5,110 bases of DNA, from positions 1-5,110 of the forward strand of contig JAITDK010000049.1 of the NCBI GenBank assembly GCA_031282605.1, in the 5' to 3' direction. Origin of the DNA: Oscillospiraceae bacterium (GTDB taxonomy: Bacteria; Bacillota; Clostridia; Christensenellales; Aristaeellaceae). Shown in pieces: positions 1 through 5,110 of the stretch; within the stretch, counting starts at the first letter, position 1; the number at the start of each line of letters is the position of its first letter. The notes under the pieces are model-generated. The model had not been told where the DNA came from, searched no databases, and worked only from the letters and a program-made list of their open reading frames with translations. Position numbers and translations under genes: made by a program.

Positions 1-424
1 CCTCGCCGAAAACGTATTCCTCGCCGTCAATGACAAACACCGCCCCGCCAAGGGAGTTTGCCGCCGTAATGCCAAGGGCTGAAGGCGAAGTCAGCCCGAT
101 CTCGGCGGGCAGGATGGCGTAACCGCCGTTTTCCGCATCGACGTAACAGGCGATATAGTCGTTGTAAATCACCTTGTAGCGGCGTCCGCCGATGATGTAA
201 AGGTCGTCGCTCTGCTCCGTGTTGCCGGTATCCGCAGACGCGAGGCCGATTCGGGACAGCAGCTCGGTCATGGCACGGCTGTCCTCGATTGAATCCGCCG
301 CGCCGCCGCTCTCGGATGATTGCGCACCTACCGCCGCAAAGCCTTGCAGCGGCAGCATTGTCAGCATCATGACCGAAATGAGCAGCCACGATAACAGGCG
401 GGATGTGATTTTGTGGTTCTGCAT
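1..424 (-). CDS. Secreted protein of unknown function, N-terminal 141 residues only (runs off the left edge)
   Basis: The frame stays open from the ATG at 424 to the window edge. It starts MQNHKITSRLLSWLLISVMM, a positively charged n-region followed by a hydrophobic core, and ends in a small-residue stretch (QGFAAVGA, residues 27-34) that suits signal peptidase I. A Ser/Gly/Asp/Glu-rich linker follows (about 35-75), then a compact stretch with alternating hydrophobic residues (DDLYIIGGRRYKVIYNDY, then a Tyr-Val-Asp-Ala-Glu-Asn-Gly-Gly segment and FVIDGEEYVFGE at the edge) that looks like the start of a beta-rich extracellular domain. I do not recognise the family. The start is fixed by AAGGAGG eight bases upstream. 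The gene lies downstream of the two-component operon, but a terminator and its own promoter separate them, so co-regulation is only a possibility. A second minus-strand frame through 27-452 is an Arg-rich shadow without its own ribosome binding site. The existence of the gene is well supported. Its function is unknown. Confidence 0.85.
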   Translation of the reverse strand, partial: MQNHKITSRLLSWLLISVMMLTMLPLQGFAAVGAQSSESGGAADSIEDSRAMTELLSRIGLASADTGNTEQSDDLYIIGGRRYKVIYNDYIACYVDAENGGYAILPAEIGLTSPSALGITAANSLGGAVFVIDGEEYVFGE

Positions 425-432
425 TGAAAACG

Positions 433-439
433 CCTCCTT
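433..439 (-). promoter_or_regulatory. Ribosome binding site of the secreted-protein gene
   Basis: The minus strand reads AAGGAGG followed by eight bases and ATG. This near-ideal Shine-Dalgarno selects the signal-peptide frame over the overlapping alternative frame that begins at a TTG further upstream (452). Confidence 0.85.
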
Positions 440-457
440 GATTTTGCTCCAATCCGG

Positions 458-484
458 CATTTTTTTCGCATCGCGAAAAAAATG
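458..484. repeat. Perfect 12-bp inverted repeat in the 5' leader of the secreted-protein gene
   Basis: The arms at 458-469 (catttttttcgc) and 473-484 (gcgaaaaaaatg) are exact reverse complements around a 3-base centre. The element sits between the predicted -10 box (504-509) and the Shine-Dalgarno (433-439), so it would be transcribed as a hairpin in the 5' UTR. No T run follows either arm, so it is not a standard terminator. It could be an operator, an mRNA-stabilising hairpin or a translational control element. The sequence does not decide between these. Confidence 0.7.
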
Positions 485-503
485 TCGATGGATTATTGGA
501 TTG

Positions 504-512
504 ATCATAGCA
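504..512 (-). promoter_or_regulatory. Extended -10 promoter for the secreted-protein gene
   Basis: On the minus strand TGC TATGAT (510-512 and 504-509) forms a TGn-extended -10 box, five of six bases matching TATAAT. No good -35 is seen at 16-18 bp. That region is the T run of the preceding terminator, and extended -10 promoters depend less on a -35. The expected transcript start is near 497, giving a leader of about 70 bases that contains the inverted repeat at 458-484. Confidence 0.5.
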
Positions 513-523
513 TTTTAAGGCGT

Positions 524-557
524 AAAAAAGAGAAAGGTGGAGAAATCCTAACCTTTC
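524..557 (-). terminator. Rho-independent terminator of the kinase-regulator operon
   Basis: On the minus strand GAAAGGT (551-557) pairs with ACCTTTC (532-538). An inner GGA/TCC stem closes a TTTC loop, with a TA bulge between the two stems. The hairpin is followed directly by TCTTTTTT (524-531). It lies about 45 bases after the regulator's TAG stop, where the operon should end, and separates it from the secreted-protein gene. Confidence 0.8.
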
Positions 558-601
558 ATATTTTATATTGTATTGTTTGATCTGAGCTTCGGAGATTACG
601 T

Positions 602-1285
602 CTACTCCGTTTCAAAGCAGTATCCGTTGCCGCGAACAGCGACGACGGTATAGCCGCTGTATTTTATCTTACGGCGCAGGTTGGAGATTTGATATTTTAC
701 CACTGTGCGGACGTCGCCGTCCGCCGTCGCGCCCCATACCTTTTCGTACAGGTTCTCCACGCCGAGTACAGCGTTTTCATTCTGCGCCAAAACCAGCAGA
801 AGCGCAAATTCCTTTTGCGTCAGCAATATGTCACCGCCGTTCACAAACGCCCGGTTGGAAATCAAATCAAGCGCGAGGGAACCGAAAACGATCCTATCAG
901 GCGGTCGGCGCCGCTGACGCGCCAACCGCAAAAAAGCAGATACACGCTCCCGCAGCTCGTCGATGTCGTATGGCTTCGTGATGTAATCACTGCCTCCGGC
1001 GCGCAAGCCCGTCAACTTGTCTTCCTTTTCCGTTTTCGCGGTCAAAAACAGTACCGGCGCGTCGCAAGCTTCCCTGATCTCGGCAAGGAAATCTACGCCG
1101 TTTCCGTCCGGCAGCATGATGTCGAGCACCACTACGTCGGGCGCGGCGGTTTTCAGGTATGCCCTCGCTTCTGTCAGGTTCCTCGCCGCGAGCGTCCTGT
1201 GCCCCGCCTCTTCCAGAATCCGACGGTTCAGACTCAAGAGCTTCAGGTTGTCCTCCACCAAAAGGACAGTGCCGCTCTCATTCAT
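602..1285 (-). CDS. OmpR/PhoB-family DNA-binding response regulator
   Basis: This is a 227-residue cytoplasmic response regulator of the usual family length. The receiver domain (about 5-115) has the acidic pair Glu11-Asp12, the phospho-acceptor Asp55 in VVVLDIMLPD, the switch Thr82 (LTA), Tyr101 and the conserved Lys104 (YITKP). The C-terminal winged helix (about 130-225) shows LTQKEFALLLVLAQNEN, a recognition-helix region with VKYQISNLRRKI, and the wing motif VRGNGYCF. Phosphorylation by the upstream kinase should promote dimerisation and binding to direct-repeat sites. I chose the ATG at 1285 because GGAGG lies eight bases before it. An in-frame ATG at 1300 would add MEAAP but overlaps that Shine-Dalgarno and has no good one of its own. 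The start overlaps the last 8 bases of the kinase gene (ATGAATGA), so translation is probably coupled. Regulator family is certain. The regulon is unknown. Confidence 0.96.
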   Translation of the reverse strand: MNESGTVLLVEDNLKLLSLNRRILEEAGHRTLAARNLTEARAYLKTAAPDVVVLDIMLPDGNGVDFLAEIREACDAPVLFLTAKTEKEDKLTGLRAGGSDYITKPYDIDELRERVSAFLRLARQRRRPPDRIVFGSLALDLISNRAFVNGGDILLTQKEFALLLVLAQNENAVLGVENLYEKVWGATADGDVRTVVKYQISNLRRKIKYSGYTVVAVRGNGYCFETE

Positions 1286-3254
1286 CGGCGCCGCCTCCAT
1301 CCCTGTATATCGGCAAGAATAGCGCCGCCGCCGTTCCTTTGCCGGGCTCGCTTTCCACGGTCACATCCCCGCCGTGCCGCAGGGCGATCTCTTTGCATAA
1401 GGCGAGCCCAATCCCGGCGCCGTCACTTTTTCCGGAAACACCGCGTTCAAATACGTGTGACAGAAGCTCCGGAGGTATACCGACGCCGCCGTCTTTTACG
1501 ACGATGCGGACGTTGCACCCGTCCGCGCCGCCGTTGACTTCAATGTCTCCGTATTCTCCGTGGGTCAGCGCGTTGTCCAGCAGGTTCCACAGCAAGCGGG
1601 ATAGCGCGTCAGCGTTTCCATTTACGTCCGGCATATCGTCCGGCAGTGACAGCGTCAGCGCGCGTCCCTGCTTTTCCATCACTGGCCTAAACAGCCCGGC
1701 GATGAGGCGGACGGCTTCCCCGATGTTGAAAGCCGAGGTTTCGAGAGGCGCCTCTCCGTTCGCTGTTTCCGTCGCGCCCATCCGAGATAGCCGCAGGGCG
1801 TTCGTCGTCAGCTCCGACAGACGTTTCGCCTCCTCGCTGATGGCGGCGAGGTCTTGCTCTGTTTGCCGGTCTATGCCGCCTTGCTGCCGACGCATATCTT
1901 CCACCACATACTGCGCGTATGCGGACATAACAGTGAGAGGCGTCCGCACCTCATGCGAGAGGACGCCGAGCATATCGGCGCGGATCCGCGCCGTCTGCCA
2001 CAGAATGGCGTTTTGCACTGTGAGCTCCTGTTCTTTTTCCCGCGCATCGGCGTAACCAATGGAAAGCATGACGCATTGGCTGAGAATCAAGAACAGGTTG
2101 GATGCGGCGCCCGGCATGAACAACGCGTCGCCCAGAAAACGTTTTGTCAGCGGCGCCCATATGATAAATATAATCAGCGCGGCGAGATACAGCCCGTTAT
2201 ATGGATTTTCGCGCAGCGTTTTTGACCGCGCAGCGCTCACTGCCGCCATTGCCATGGGAATAAGGCTCGTGTAAACAAACGGTCCGGGATTAGGCGAGAT
2301 GAAAGGCAGGACCGCGGGAACCGCCAGCGTCAGGGCATAGATCGCGGCGACGATTTTGTTTTTCAGCGGCAGTCGCAGGGCGGTATGAGTGAAGAGTGTT
2401 ATCGCCGCCGCGTGCAAGGGCAGAAGCGACAGATACAGCGCCGTCAAAAAAGCGCCCATACCCTTCGGATGGAACAGCTGAACGAGTCCGTTTGTCTCCA
2501 TCGCGAATCTAAGAACGATGATCAGGCAGACCATGGCAAAAGCCGGATATGCCTTTTCGCTGCGGCGATGCAGGAACAGCGCCATATGGTACAGGAACAT
2601 GGCAAACGCGACGCCGAGAAATCCTGCGAGAACGACGCGGCGGAAAAAGGCGTCGCCCTGCAGTGCGCCGGGGCGTCCCATTTCGATGCTGTAGCAAATG
2701 CCCGACTCCATCCATTCCGCGTTTGACGCCTGTATGATGATCTCCGCGCGACCGCCGACCGTCTCAAACGGAACAAACGCGTTGCGGACGGCGACGACGG
2801 TACCCGCCCCACCGTCCGAATCGCTGACCGCGCCGGCTGTGAAAACGCGCCGACCGCTGACAAAAACCACGCCGGCGTCCGGTATTTCCGGTATTAGCAG
2901 CATTAGCTCCGGTTCGTCAGCACGAAGCGTCAGTCGGTAGGTGGCGAAGCCCGCCGTCGGATACCCTTGATTGCCCCACGTCTCGGGGACGTTAATAAAG
3001 GTCTTTCCCTCCGGTTCGCCAAGGGCGAAGTCCTCCGGCGTATACAGCCTGCCGTAATAAAACTCCCACTCGCCATCTAAGGTGTAAAGCGTTTTGGAGA
3101 GGTCAGCGCCCGTCAAATCAAAAACGCCGCCGGTTGCTTCCGCCTCGCCCGCGCGCCGAGGGAGGGAAACGGCGCAGAACGCCGCGCCGGATATTAACAG
3201 TATGGCAAGCAGGGTAAACAAAAAGCGCGTTTTTGCTTTTTCTTTATTCGCCAT
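1278..3254 (-). CDS. 7TMR-DISM-type sensor histidine kinase
   Basis: This 658-residue membrane kinase is first in a two-gene operon. A signal or anchor helix lies at 11-29. The extracellular part (about 40-200) contains GEWEFYYGRLYTPEDF (61-76) and a VPETWGNQGYPTAGFATYRL stretch (89-108), typical of the galactose-binding-like beta-sandwich seen in 7TMR-DISM receptors. Seven hydrophobic segments follow at about 205-227, 236-252, 266-290, 300-318, 325-341, 355-369 and 382-400. The cytoplasmic kinase then has a HisKA dimerisation helix with phospho-acceptor His434 (LSHEVRTPL), an N box (WNLLDNA, Asn557/Asn561), a G1 box (DGGVGIP, 588-594), an F box (VFERG) and a G2 box (GAGIGLALCKE). All catalytic motifs are intact, so it should autophosphorylate and pass phosphate to the regulator encoded just downstream. 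The ATG at 3254 follows AGGAGG at 9 bases. The ligand is unknown. A carbohydrate-like or cell-envelope signal is inferred only from the outer domain type. Confidence 0.95.
   Translation of the reverse strand: MANKEKAKTRFLFTLLAILLISGAAFCAVSLPRRAGEAEATGGVFDLTGADLSKTLYTLDGEWEFYYGRLYTPEDFALGEPEGKTFINVPETWGNQGYPTAGFATYRLTLRADEPELMLLIPEIPDAGVVFVSGRRVFTAGAVSDSDGGAGTVVAVRNAFVPFETVGGRAEIIIQASNAEWMESGICYSIEMGRPGALQGDAFFRRVVLAGFLGVAFAMFLYHMALFLHRRSEKAYPAFAMVCLIIVLRFAMETNGLVQLFHPKGMGAFLTALYLSLLPLHAAAITLFTHTALRLPLKNKIVAAIYALTLAVPAVLPFISPNPGPFVYTSLIPMAMAAVSAARSKTLRENPYNGLYLAALIIFIIWAPLTKRFLGDALFMPGAASNLFLILSQCVMLSIGYADAREKEQELTVQNAILWQTARIRADMLGVLSHEVRTPLTVMSAYAQYVVEDMRRQQGGIDRQTEQDLAAISEEAKRLSELTTNALRLSRMGATETANGEAPLETSAFNIGEAVRLIAGLFRPVMEKQGRALTLSLPDDMPDVNGNADALSRLLWNLLDNALTHGEYGDIEVNGGADGCNVRIVVKDGGVGIPPELLSHVFERGVSGKSDGAGIGLALCKEIALRHGGDVTVESEPGKGTAAALFLPIYRDGGGADE
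1294..1298 (-). promoter_or_regulatory. Ribosome binding site deciding the regulator start
   Basis: The minus strand has GGAGG eight bases before the ATG at 1285, inside the 3' end of the kinase gene. This favours the 227-aa product over the 232-aa form starting at 1300. Confidence 0.7.
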
Positions 3255-3263
3255 GCGCTGGCG

Positions 3264-3269
3264 CCTCCT
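3264..3269 (-). promoter_or_regulatory. Ribosome binding site of the histidine kinase
   Basis: The minus strand reads AGGAGG nine bases upstream of the ATG at 3254, which confirms the chosen start. Confidence 0.8.
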
Positions 3270-3305
3270 AACATCGTTTATTTGTTCGCCGTCAGTATAT
3301 TATAT

Positions 3306-3334
3306 ATTATATAGCGAGCGAACGTGATTTCCAA
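3306..3334 (-). promoter_or_regulatory. Sigma-A-type promoter of the kinase-regulator operon
   Basis: The minus strand has TTGGAA (3329-3334), a 17-bp spacer and a perfect TATAAT (3306-3311). Transcription should start near 3299, leaving a leader of about 45 bases before the kinase ATG. A second TATAAT lies 7 bp further on (3299-3304). A hexamer pair, gttcgc (3284-3289) and gcgaac (3318-3323), flanks the -10 region as an inverted repeat and could be a weak operator. That last point is speculative. Confidence 0.75.
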
Positions 3335-3531
3335 CGGGGAATTTGAGAAGACCGGGGCAAGTGAAAATTGCAAGTTTAATTGCCCACCATAAAAAACCAG
3401 ATGCTTTATGGATGCCCGTAAGCCGTACAGTATGAGCCGGCGCGGTTTAGAGCGCGGGGGATACCGCGCTTCGCGTGGAAAACAGTCCGCCATAATCCTT
3501 GGAGAACGTCTAATTCAAAGTACGCGGCGCG
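3335..3531. other. Gene-poor stretch between the recombinase remnant and the operon promoter
   Basis: No reading frame here has a convincing ribosome binding site or recognisable protein. The one local fold is a GC-rich hairpin, agcgcgg (3451-3457) with ccgcgct (3464-3470) around a 6-base loop, set in a run of repeated gcgcgg words. A weaker 7-bp pair, ccataaa (3387-3393) and tttatgg (3405-3411), lies to its left. Given the recombinase fragment beside it, this may be decayed or terminal DNA of a mobile element, but nothing in the stretch itself proves that. Confidence 0.4.
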
Positions 3532-3606
3532 TCAAGGGCGACATTGGCGTTCCTTGTCGCCTTTCGACAGGCGTTCATACAGGGCGGTGATTTTGTTCTC
3601 GTTCAT
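3532..3606 (-). pseudogene. Broken 5' end of a large serine recombinase gene
   Basis: The minus strand has AGGAG (3614-3618) seven bases before an ATG at 3606, which opens a 24-codon frame beginning MNENKITALYERLSKGDK and ending at a TGA at 3532. The words KITALYERLS match, from memory, the opening beta strand of large serine recombinases of Clostridial integrative and transposable elements (TnpX/Tn4451-like). There the Ser of YERLS is the catalytic nucleophile and the text normally continues as LSRDDELQGESNS. Here that continuation is lost after about residue 14 and no recombinase sequence follows. The fragment is too short to work as an enzyme. It looks like the scar of an element deleted or rearranged just after the start codon. 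A short chance ORF is the alternative, but the good Shine-Dalgarno and the long motif match make that less likely. Confidence 0.6.
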
Positions 3607-3628
3607 GGCGCTGCTCCTCTCGTATATG

Positions 3629-3695
3629 AAAAATGCTCCAATCGGCTTATCTATCAGCGTTTTGGGCTGTTTGATAAATAAGTCTCTTAGAGCAT
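3629..3695 (-). terminator. Two-tier hairpin with T run: candidate transcription attenuator before the recombinase start
   Basis: On the minus strand ATGCTCTAA (3687-3695) pairs with TTGGAGCAT (3633-3641), nine pairs including one U-G. Inside it, CTTATTTATC (3673-3682) pairs with GATAGATAAG (3646-3655), ten pairs including one U-G. A three-base AGC/GCT pair caps the loop. The structure is followed by TTTT (3629-3632) and ends 11 bases before the recombinase Shine-Dalgarno. Its left arm begins at the start codon of a minimal M-L-stop frame preceded by a strong Shine-Dalgarno, so a ribosome parked there would block the stem. That is the geometry of ribosome-mediated transcription attenuation. 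No function has been shown. Confidence 0.55.
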
Positions 3696-3776
3696 ATAAC
3701 ACCTCCTGTCACTTTTTATCTCCACTTTTCCATGCAGCAGCAGGTATTCGAAAATTTCGAATACCTGTTGTTGCAT
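3687..3776 (-). CDS. Possible small leader ORF (29 codons, or only M-L-stop from an internal start)
   Basis: A frame from ATG 3776 to TAA 3687 encodes 29 residues, beginning MQQQVFEIFEYLLLHGK and ending RRCYML. Upstream is only a modest AGGA. Within it a much better Shine-Dalgarno (3700-3707) precedes an in-frame ATG CTC TAA (3695-3687), so the functional leader may be a two-residue peptide. The first half of the longer frame is formed by a palindrome, which argues that its amino-acid sequence may not be selected. I find no known family. Confidence 0.22.
   Translation of the reverse strand: MQQQVFEIFEYLLLHGKVEIKSDRRCYML
3700..3707 (-). promoter_or_regulatory. Strong Shine-Dalgarno in the leader
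   Basis: The minus strand reads AGGAGGTG, a perfect eight-base complement to the 16S anti-Shine-Dalgarno. From AGGAGG there are six bases to an ATG that is followed by one Leu codon and TAA. A site this strong serving no long ORF is unusual and fits a regulatory leader. Confidence 0.5.
3732..3776. repeat. 45-bp near-perfect palindrome downstream of the MATE gene
   Basis: The arms at 3732-3753 and 3755-3776 match at 20 of 22 positions around a single central base. The inner 13 bp per arm (caggtattcgaaa and its complement) are perfect. The two outer differences would be G-U pairs in a plus-strand RNA but A-C mismatches in a minus-strand RNA. No T run follows on either side, so it is not a typical terminator. 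Its place between the transporter stop and the recombinase remnant suits a recombination or regulator-binding site, or a simple mRNA 3'-end hairpin. Confidence 0.75.
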
Positions 3777-3803
3777 CAATTTCCTGATTGGAGAACTCTT
3801 TTC

Positions 3804-5110
3804 TCACCTGACGCCGCCCATGCCTGCTTTTAGGTTCCTGAGCTCGATGGCGATCATCACGCCCGCAACCAGGGCGGCCACGCCGTCGGCGACCGGGGTG
3901 GCCGCGAGTACGCCATTTAGGCCCCAGAGCCAGCCGAACAGCAGAAGACTCGGGATCAGCACAATGACCTGCCGGAGCATCGAGAGTACAATGGAGGTCT
4001 TGGGCCGGCCAGTCACAATGAACATGTTGGACGAGACGATCTGGAAACCGGTGATCGGCAGCATCAGCATGACGACGCGCATCGCCCGTGGGGTGAAGAC
4101 GAGCAGCGGGGGGCTGCCGTCCGGCGCGAACAGTCTGATGATCGCGTCCGGGAACAGCACGGACACCAGAAAACCCGCGCAGCAGATGACGGTGGCCGCG
4201 GTCACCGCCAGTAAGTAGGCCTTCCGAACGCGGTCGAATTTCTTCGCGCCGTAGTTGTACCCGAGAATGGGCTGCGCCCCCTGGTTGATGCCGAACACCG
4301 GCATCAAAATCATCAAGATGACGGAACTCACAATGTTCATGCCCGAGAGCGCGACGTCGCCGCCGTTGGCGACGCCCAGCGCGGCCACGCCGTACAGACT
4401 CATGCTGAAATTGTAGAGAAACTGCACGCAGGACGCGGCGACCTGAAGCAGAAACTGCGCGGACCCGAAGGACATGATGTGCCCCACAATGCGCAGCGAG
4501 GGCCGGAACGTCTTCGGCCGCAATTTGATGACCGCCCGTTTGCTGAAGTTGAACGACAACACCCAGACCGCGGCCGCCAGCTGGGAGATGATCGTCGCCC
4601 ACGCGGCGCCTCCGACACCCCAGTGGAATACAAAGATGAACAGCGGGTCGAGAACCATGTTCAAGCCCGCCCCGATGATCATGCCGACCATCGTAACCAT
4701 GGGAAAACCCTGCGCGCGCGAACAGTGCGACAGCCCAAAGCCCACCATGGAAAAGACCTGTCCATACAAAATGATGCGGAAATAATCGTGCGCATAGGCG
4801 ATCGCCTCGCTCCCCTCCTGCGCGCCCATCAGCGCAAACAGCGGTTCGAGGAACACAAGGCCCAACGTCATAAAAAGAAGACCCGAGGCGACCAGCAGCA
4901 GCAGACAGTGGTTCAGCGCGTTTTCCGCCTCCTCCCGCCGCTGCTGCCCCAGGCGGATGGAGATCATGTTGGCGGCGCCCACGCCGAAAAGCATGGAAAA
5001 CGCCATGGAAATCGTCATAAGCGGCATGGCCAGCGCAAGCCCGCCCAGCGCCGCCTCGCCCACGCCGCGCCCCACAAAGATGCGGTCGACCACGTTGTAG
5101 AGCGCGTTGA
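3804..5110 (-). CDS. MATE-family multidrug/cation antiporter, N-terminus cut by the window edge
   Basis: The open frame enters from the right edge with NALYNVVDRIFVGRGVG, the conserved end of the first helix in MepA/DinF-like MATE proteins, so only about 20-30 N-terminal residues are missing. The GTG at 5093 is therefore not the true start. The visible 434 residues contain many hydrophobic helices in two related halves. The first half carries GLNMVLDPLF (about 148-157), and the second carries the signature GINQGAQPILGYNYGA (273-288). A short Arg/Lys-poor tail ends at a TGA at 3804. Family members sit in the cytoplasmic membrane and export cationic drugs or metabolites in exchange for Na+ or H+. 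The substrate cannot be told from sequence. The gene shares the operon's strand but is separated from it by about 550 bases of scar DNA, so the two are probably unrelated. I assign no gene symbol because the family has many paralogues. Confidence 0.93.
   Translation of the reverse strand, partial: NALYNVVDRIFVGRGVGEAALGGLALAMPLMTISMAFSMLFGVGAANMISIRLGQQRREEAENALNHCLLLLVASGLLFMTLGLVFLEPLFALMGAQEGSEAIAYAHDYFRIILYGQVFSMVGFGLSHCSRAQGFPMVTMVGMIIGAGLNMVLDPLFIFVFHWGVGGAAWATIISQLAAAVWVLSFNFSKRAVIKLRPKTFRPSLRIVGHIMSFGSAQFLLQVAASCVQFLYNFSMSLYGVAALGVANGGDVALSGMNIVSSVILMILMPVFGINQGAQPILGYNYGAKKFDRVRKAYLLAVTAATVICCAGFLVSVLFPDAIIRLFAPDGSPPLLVFTPRAMRVVMLMLPITGFQIVSSNMFIVTGRPKTSIVLSMLRQVIVLIPSLLLFGWLWGLNGVLAATPVADGVAALVAGVMIAIELRNLKAGMGGVR

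Noticed and set aside
27..452. Long minus-strand frame overlapping the secreted-protein gene
   Set aside because: It is Arg-rich, begins at a TTG without a suitable ribosome binding site, and is out of frame with the clear signal-peptide gene that has AAGGAGG at ideal spacing.
689..2055. Long plus-strand open frames opposite the regulator and kinase genes
   Set aside because: They are Arg/Pro/Ser-rich antisense shadows of GC-rich genes whose minus-strand products carry complete, recognisable motifs.
3451..3470. GC-rich hairpin as a terminator
   Set aside because: No T run follows the stem on either strand, so it is noted only as local structure.
3278..3493. 71-codon minus-strand frame starting MADCFPREARYPP
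   Set aside because: Its AAGGA lies only two bases from the ATG, the protein is unrecognised, and its end runs through the kinase promoter. Possibly decayed element DNA, but not supportable as a gene.
3408..3787. Two plus-strand frames (3408-3590 and 3554-3787)
   Set aside because: Neither has a ribosome binding site. They lie opposite the recombinase fragment and hairpins, and the second reads through the palindrome.
3709..4602. 297-codon minus-strand frame overlapping the MATE gene
   Set aside because: It is a frame-shifted shadow rich in Arg, Gly and His. The MATE frame carries the conserved family motifs across the same bases.
5091..5093. GTG at 5093 as the MATE start codon
   Set aside because: The conserved family text NALYN continues in frame upstream to the window edge, so the true start lies outside the window.

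Overview
The window is a stretch of bacterial chromosome or mobile-element scar with every supported gene on the minus strand. Several features point to an anaerobic, gut-type member of the Clostridia (Firmicutes): strong AGGAGG-type ribosome binding sites, a 7TMR-DISM type sensor kinase, a MepA/DinF-like MATE transporter, and the opening residues of an ITALYERLS-type large serine recombinase. Coding DNA is GC-rich and the intergenic gaps are distinctly AT-rich. The genus cannot be read from the sequence.

Read along the minus strand, from right to left in window coordinates, the layout is as follows. A MATE-family efflux transporter (3804-5110) lacks its N-terminus because the window ends. 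Next comes a gene-poor stretch (3335-3803). It holds a 45-bp near-perfect palindrome, a strong Shine-Dalgarno followed by a tiny leader reading frame, a long two-tier hairpin ending in a T run (attenuator- or terminator-like), and the first codons of a serine recombinase that is broken after about 20 residues. I read this as the scar of an integrative element. After it, a good promoter (TTGGAA, 17 bp, TATAAT) drives a two-gene operon. That operon encodes a 658-aa membrane histidine kinase (1278-3254) and an OmpR/PhoB-type response regulator (602-1285), which overlap by 8 bases and are probably translationally coupled. A clear intrinsic terminator (524-557) closes it.

Downstream, a separate transcription unit with an extended -10 promoter and a 5'-UTR hairpin starts a secreted protein of unknown function (1-424). 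It runs off the left edge and keeps its signal peptide.

The kinase probably senses an extracellular ligand, possibly a carbohydrate-like one given its galactose-binding-like outer domain, and phosphorylates the regulator at Asp55. The adjacent secreted-protein gene is the obvious candidate target, but that link rests only on position. The MATE pump looks like an unrelated neighbour separated by the recombinase scar. No complete new defence or metabolic system is visible. The least explained element is the leader and hairpin in front of the dead recombinase.
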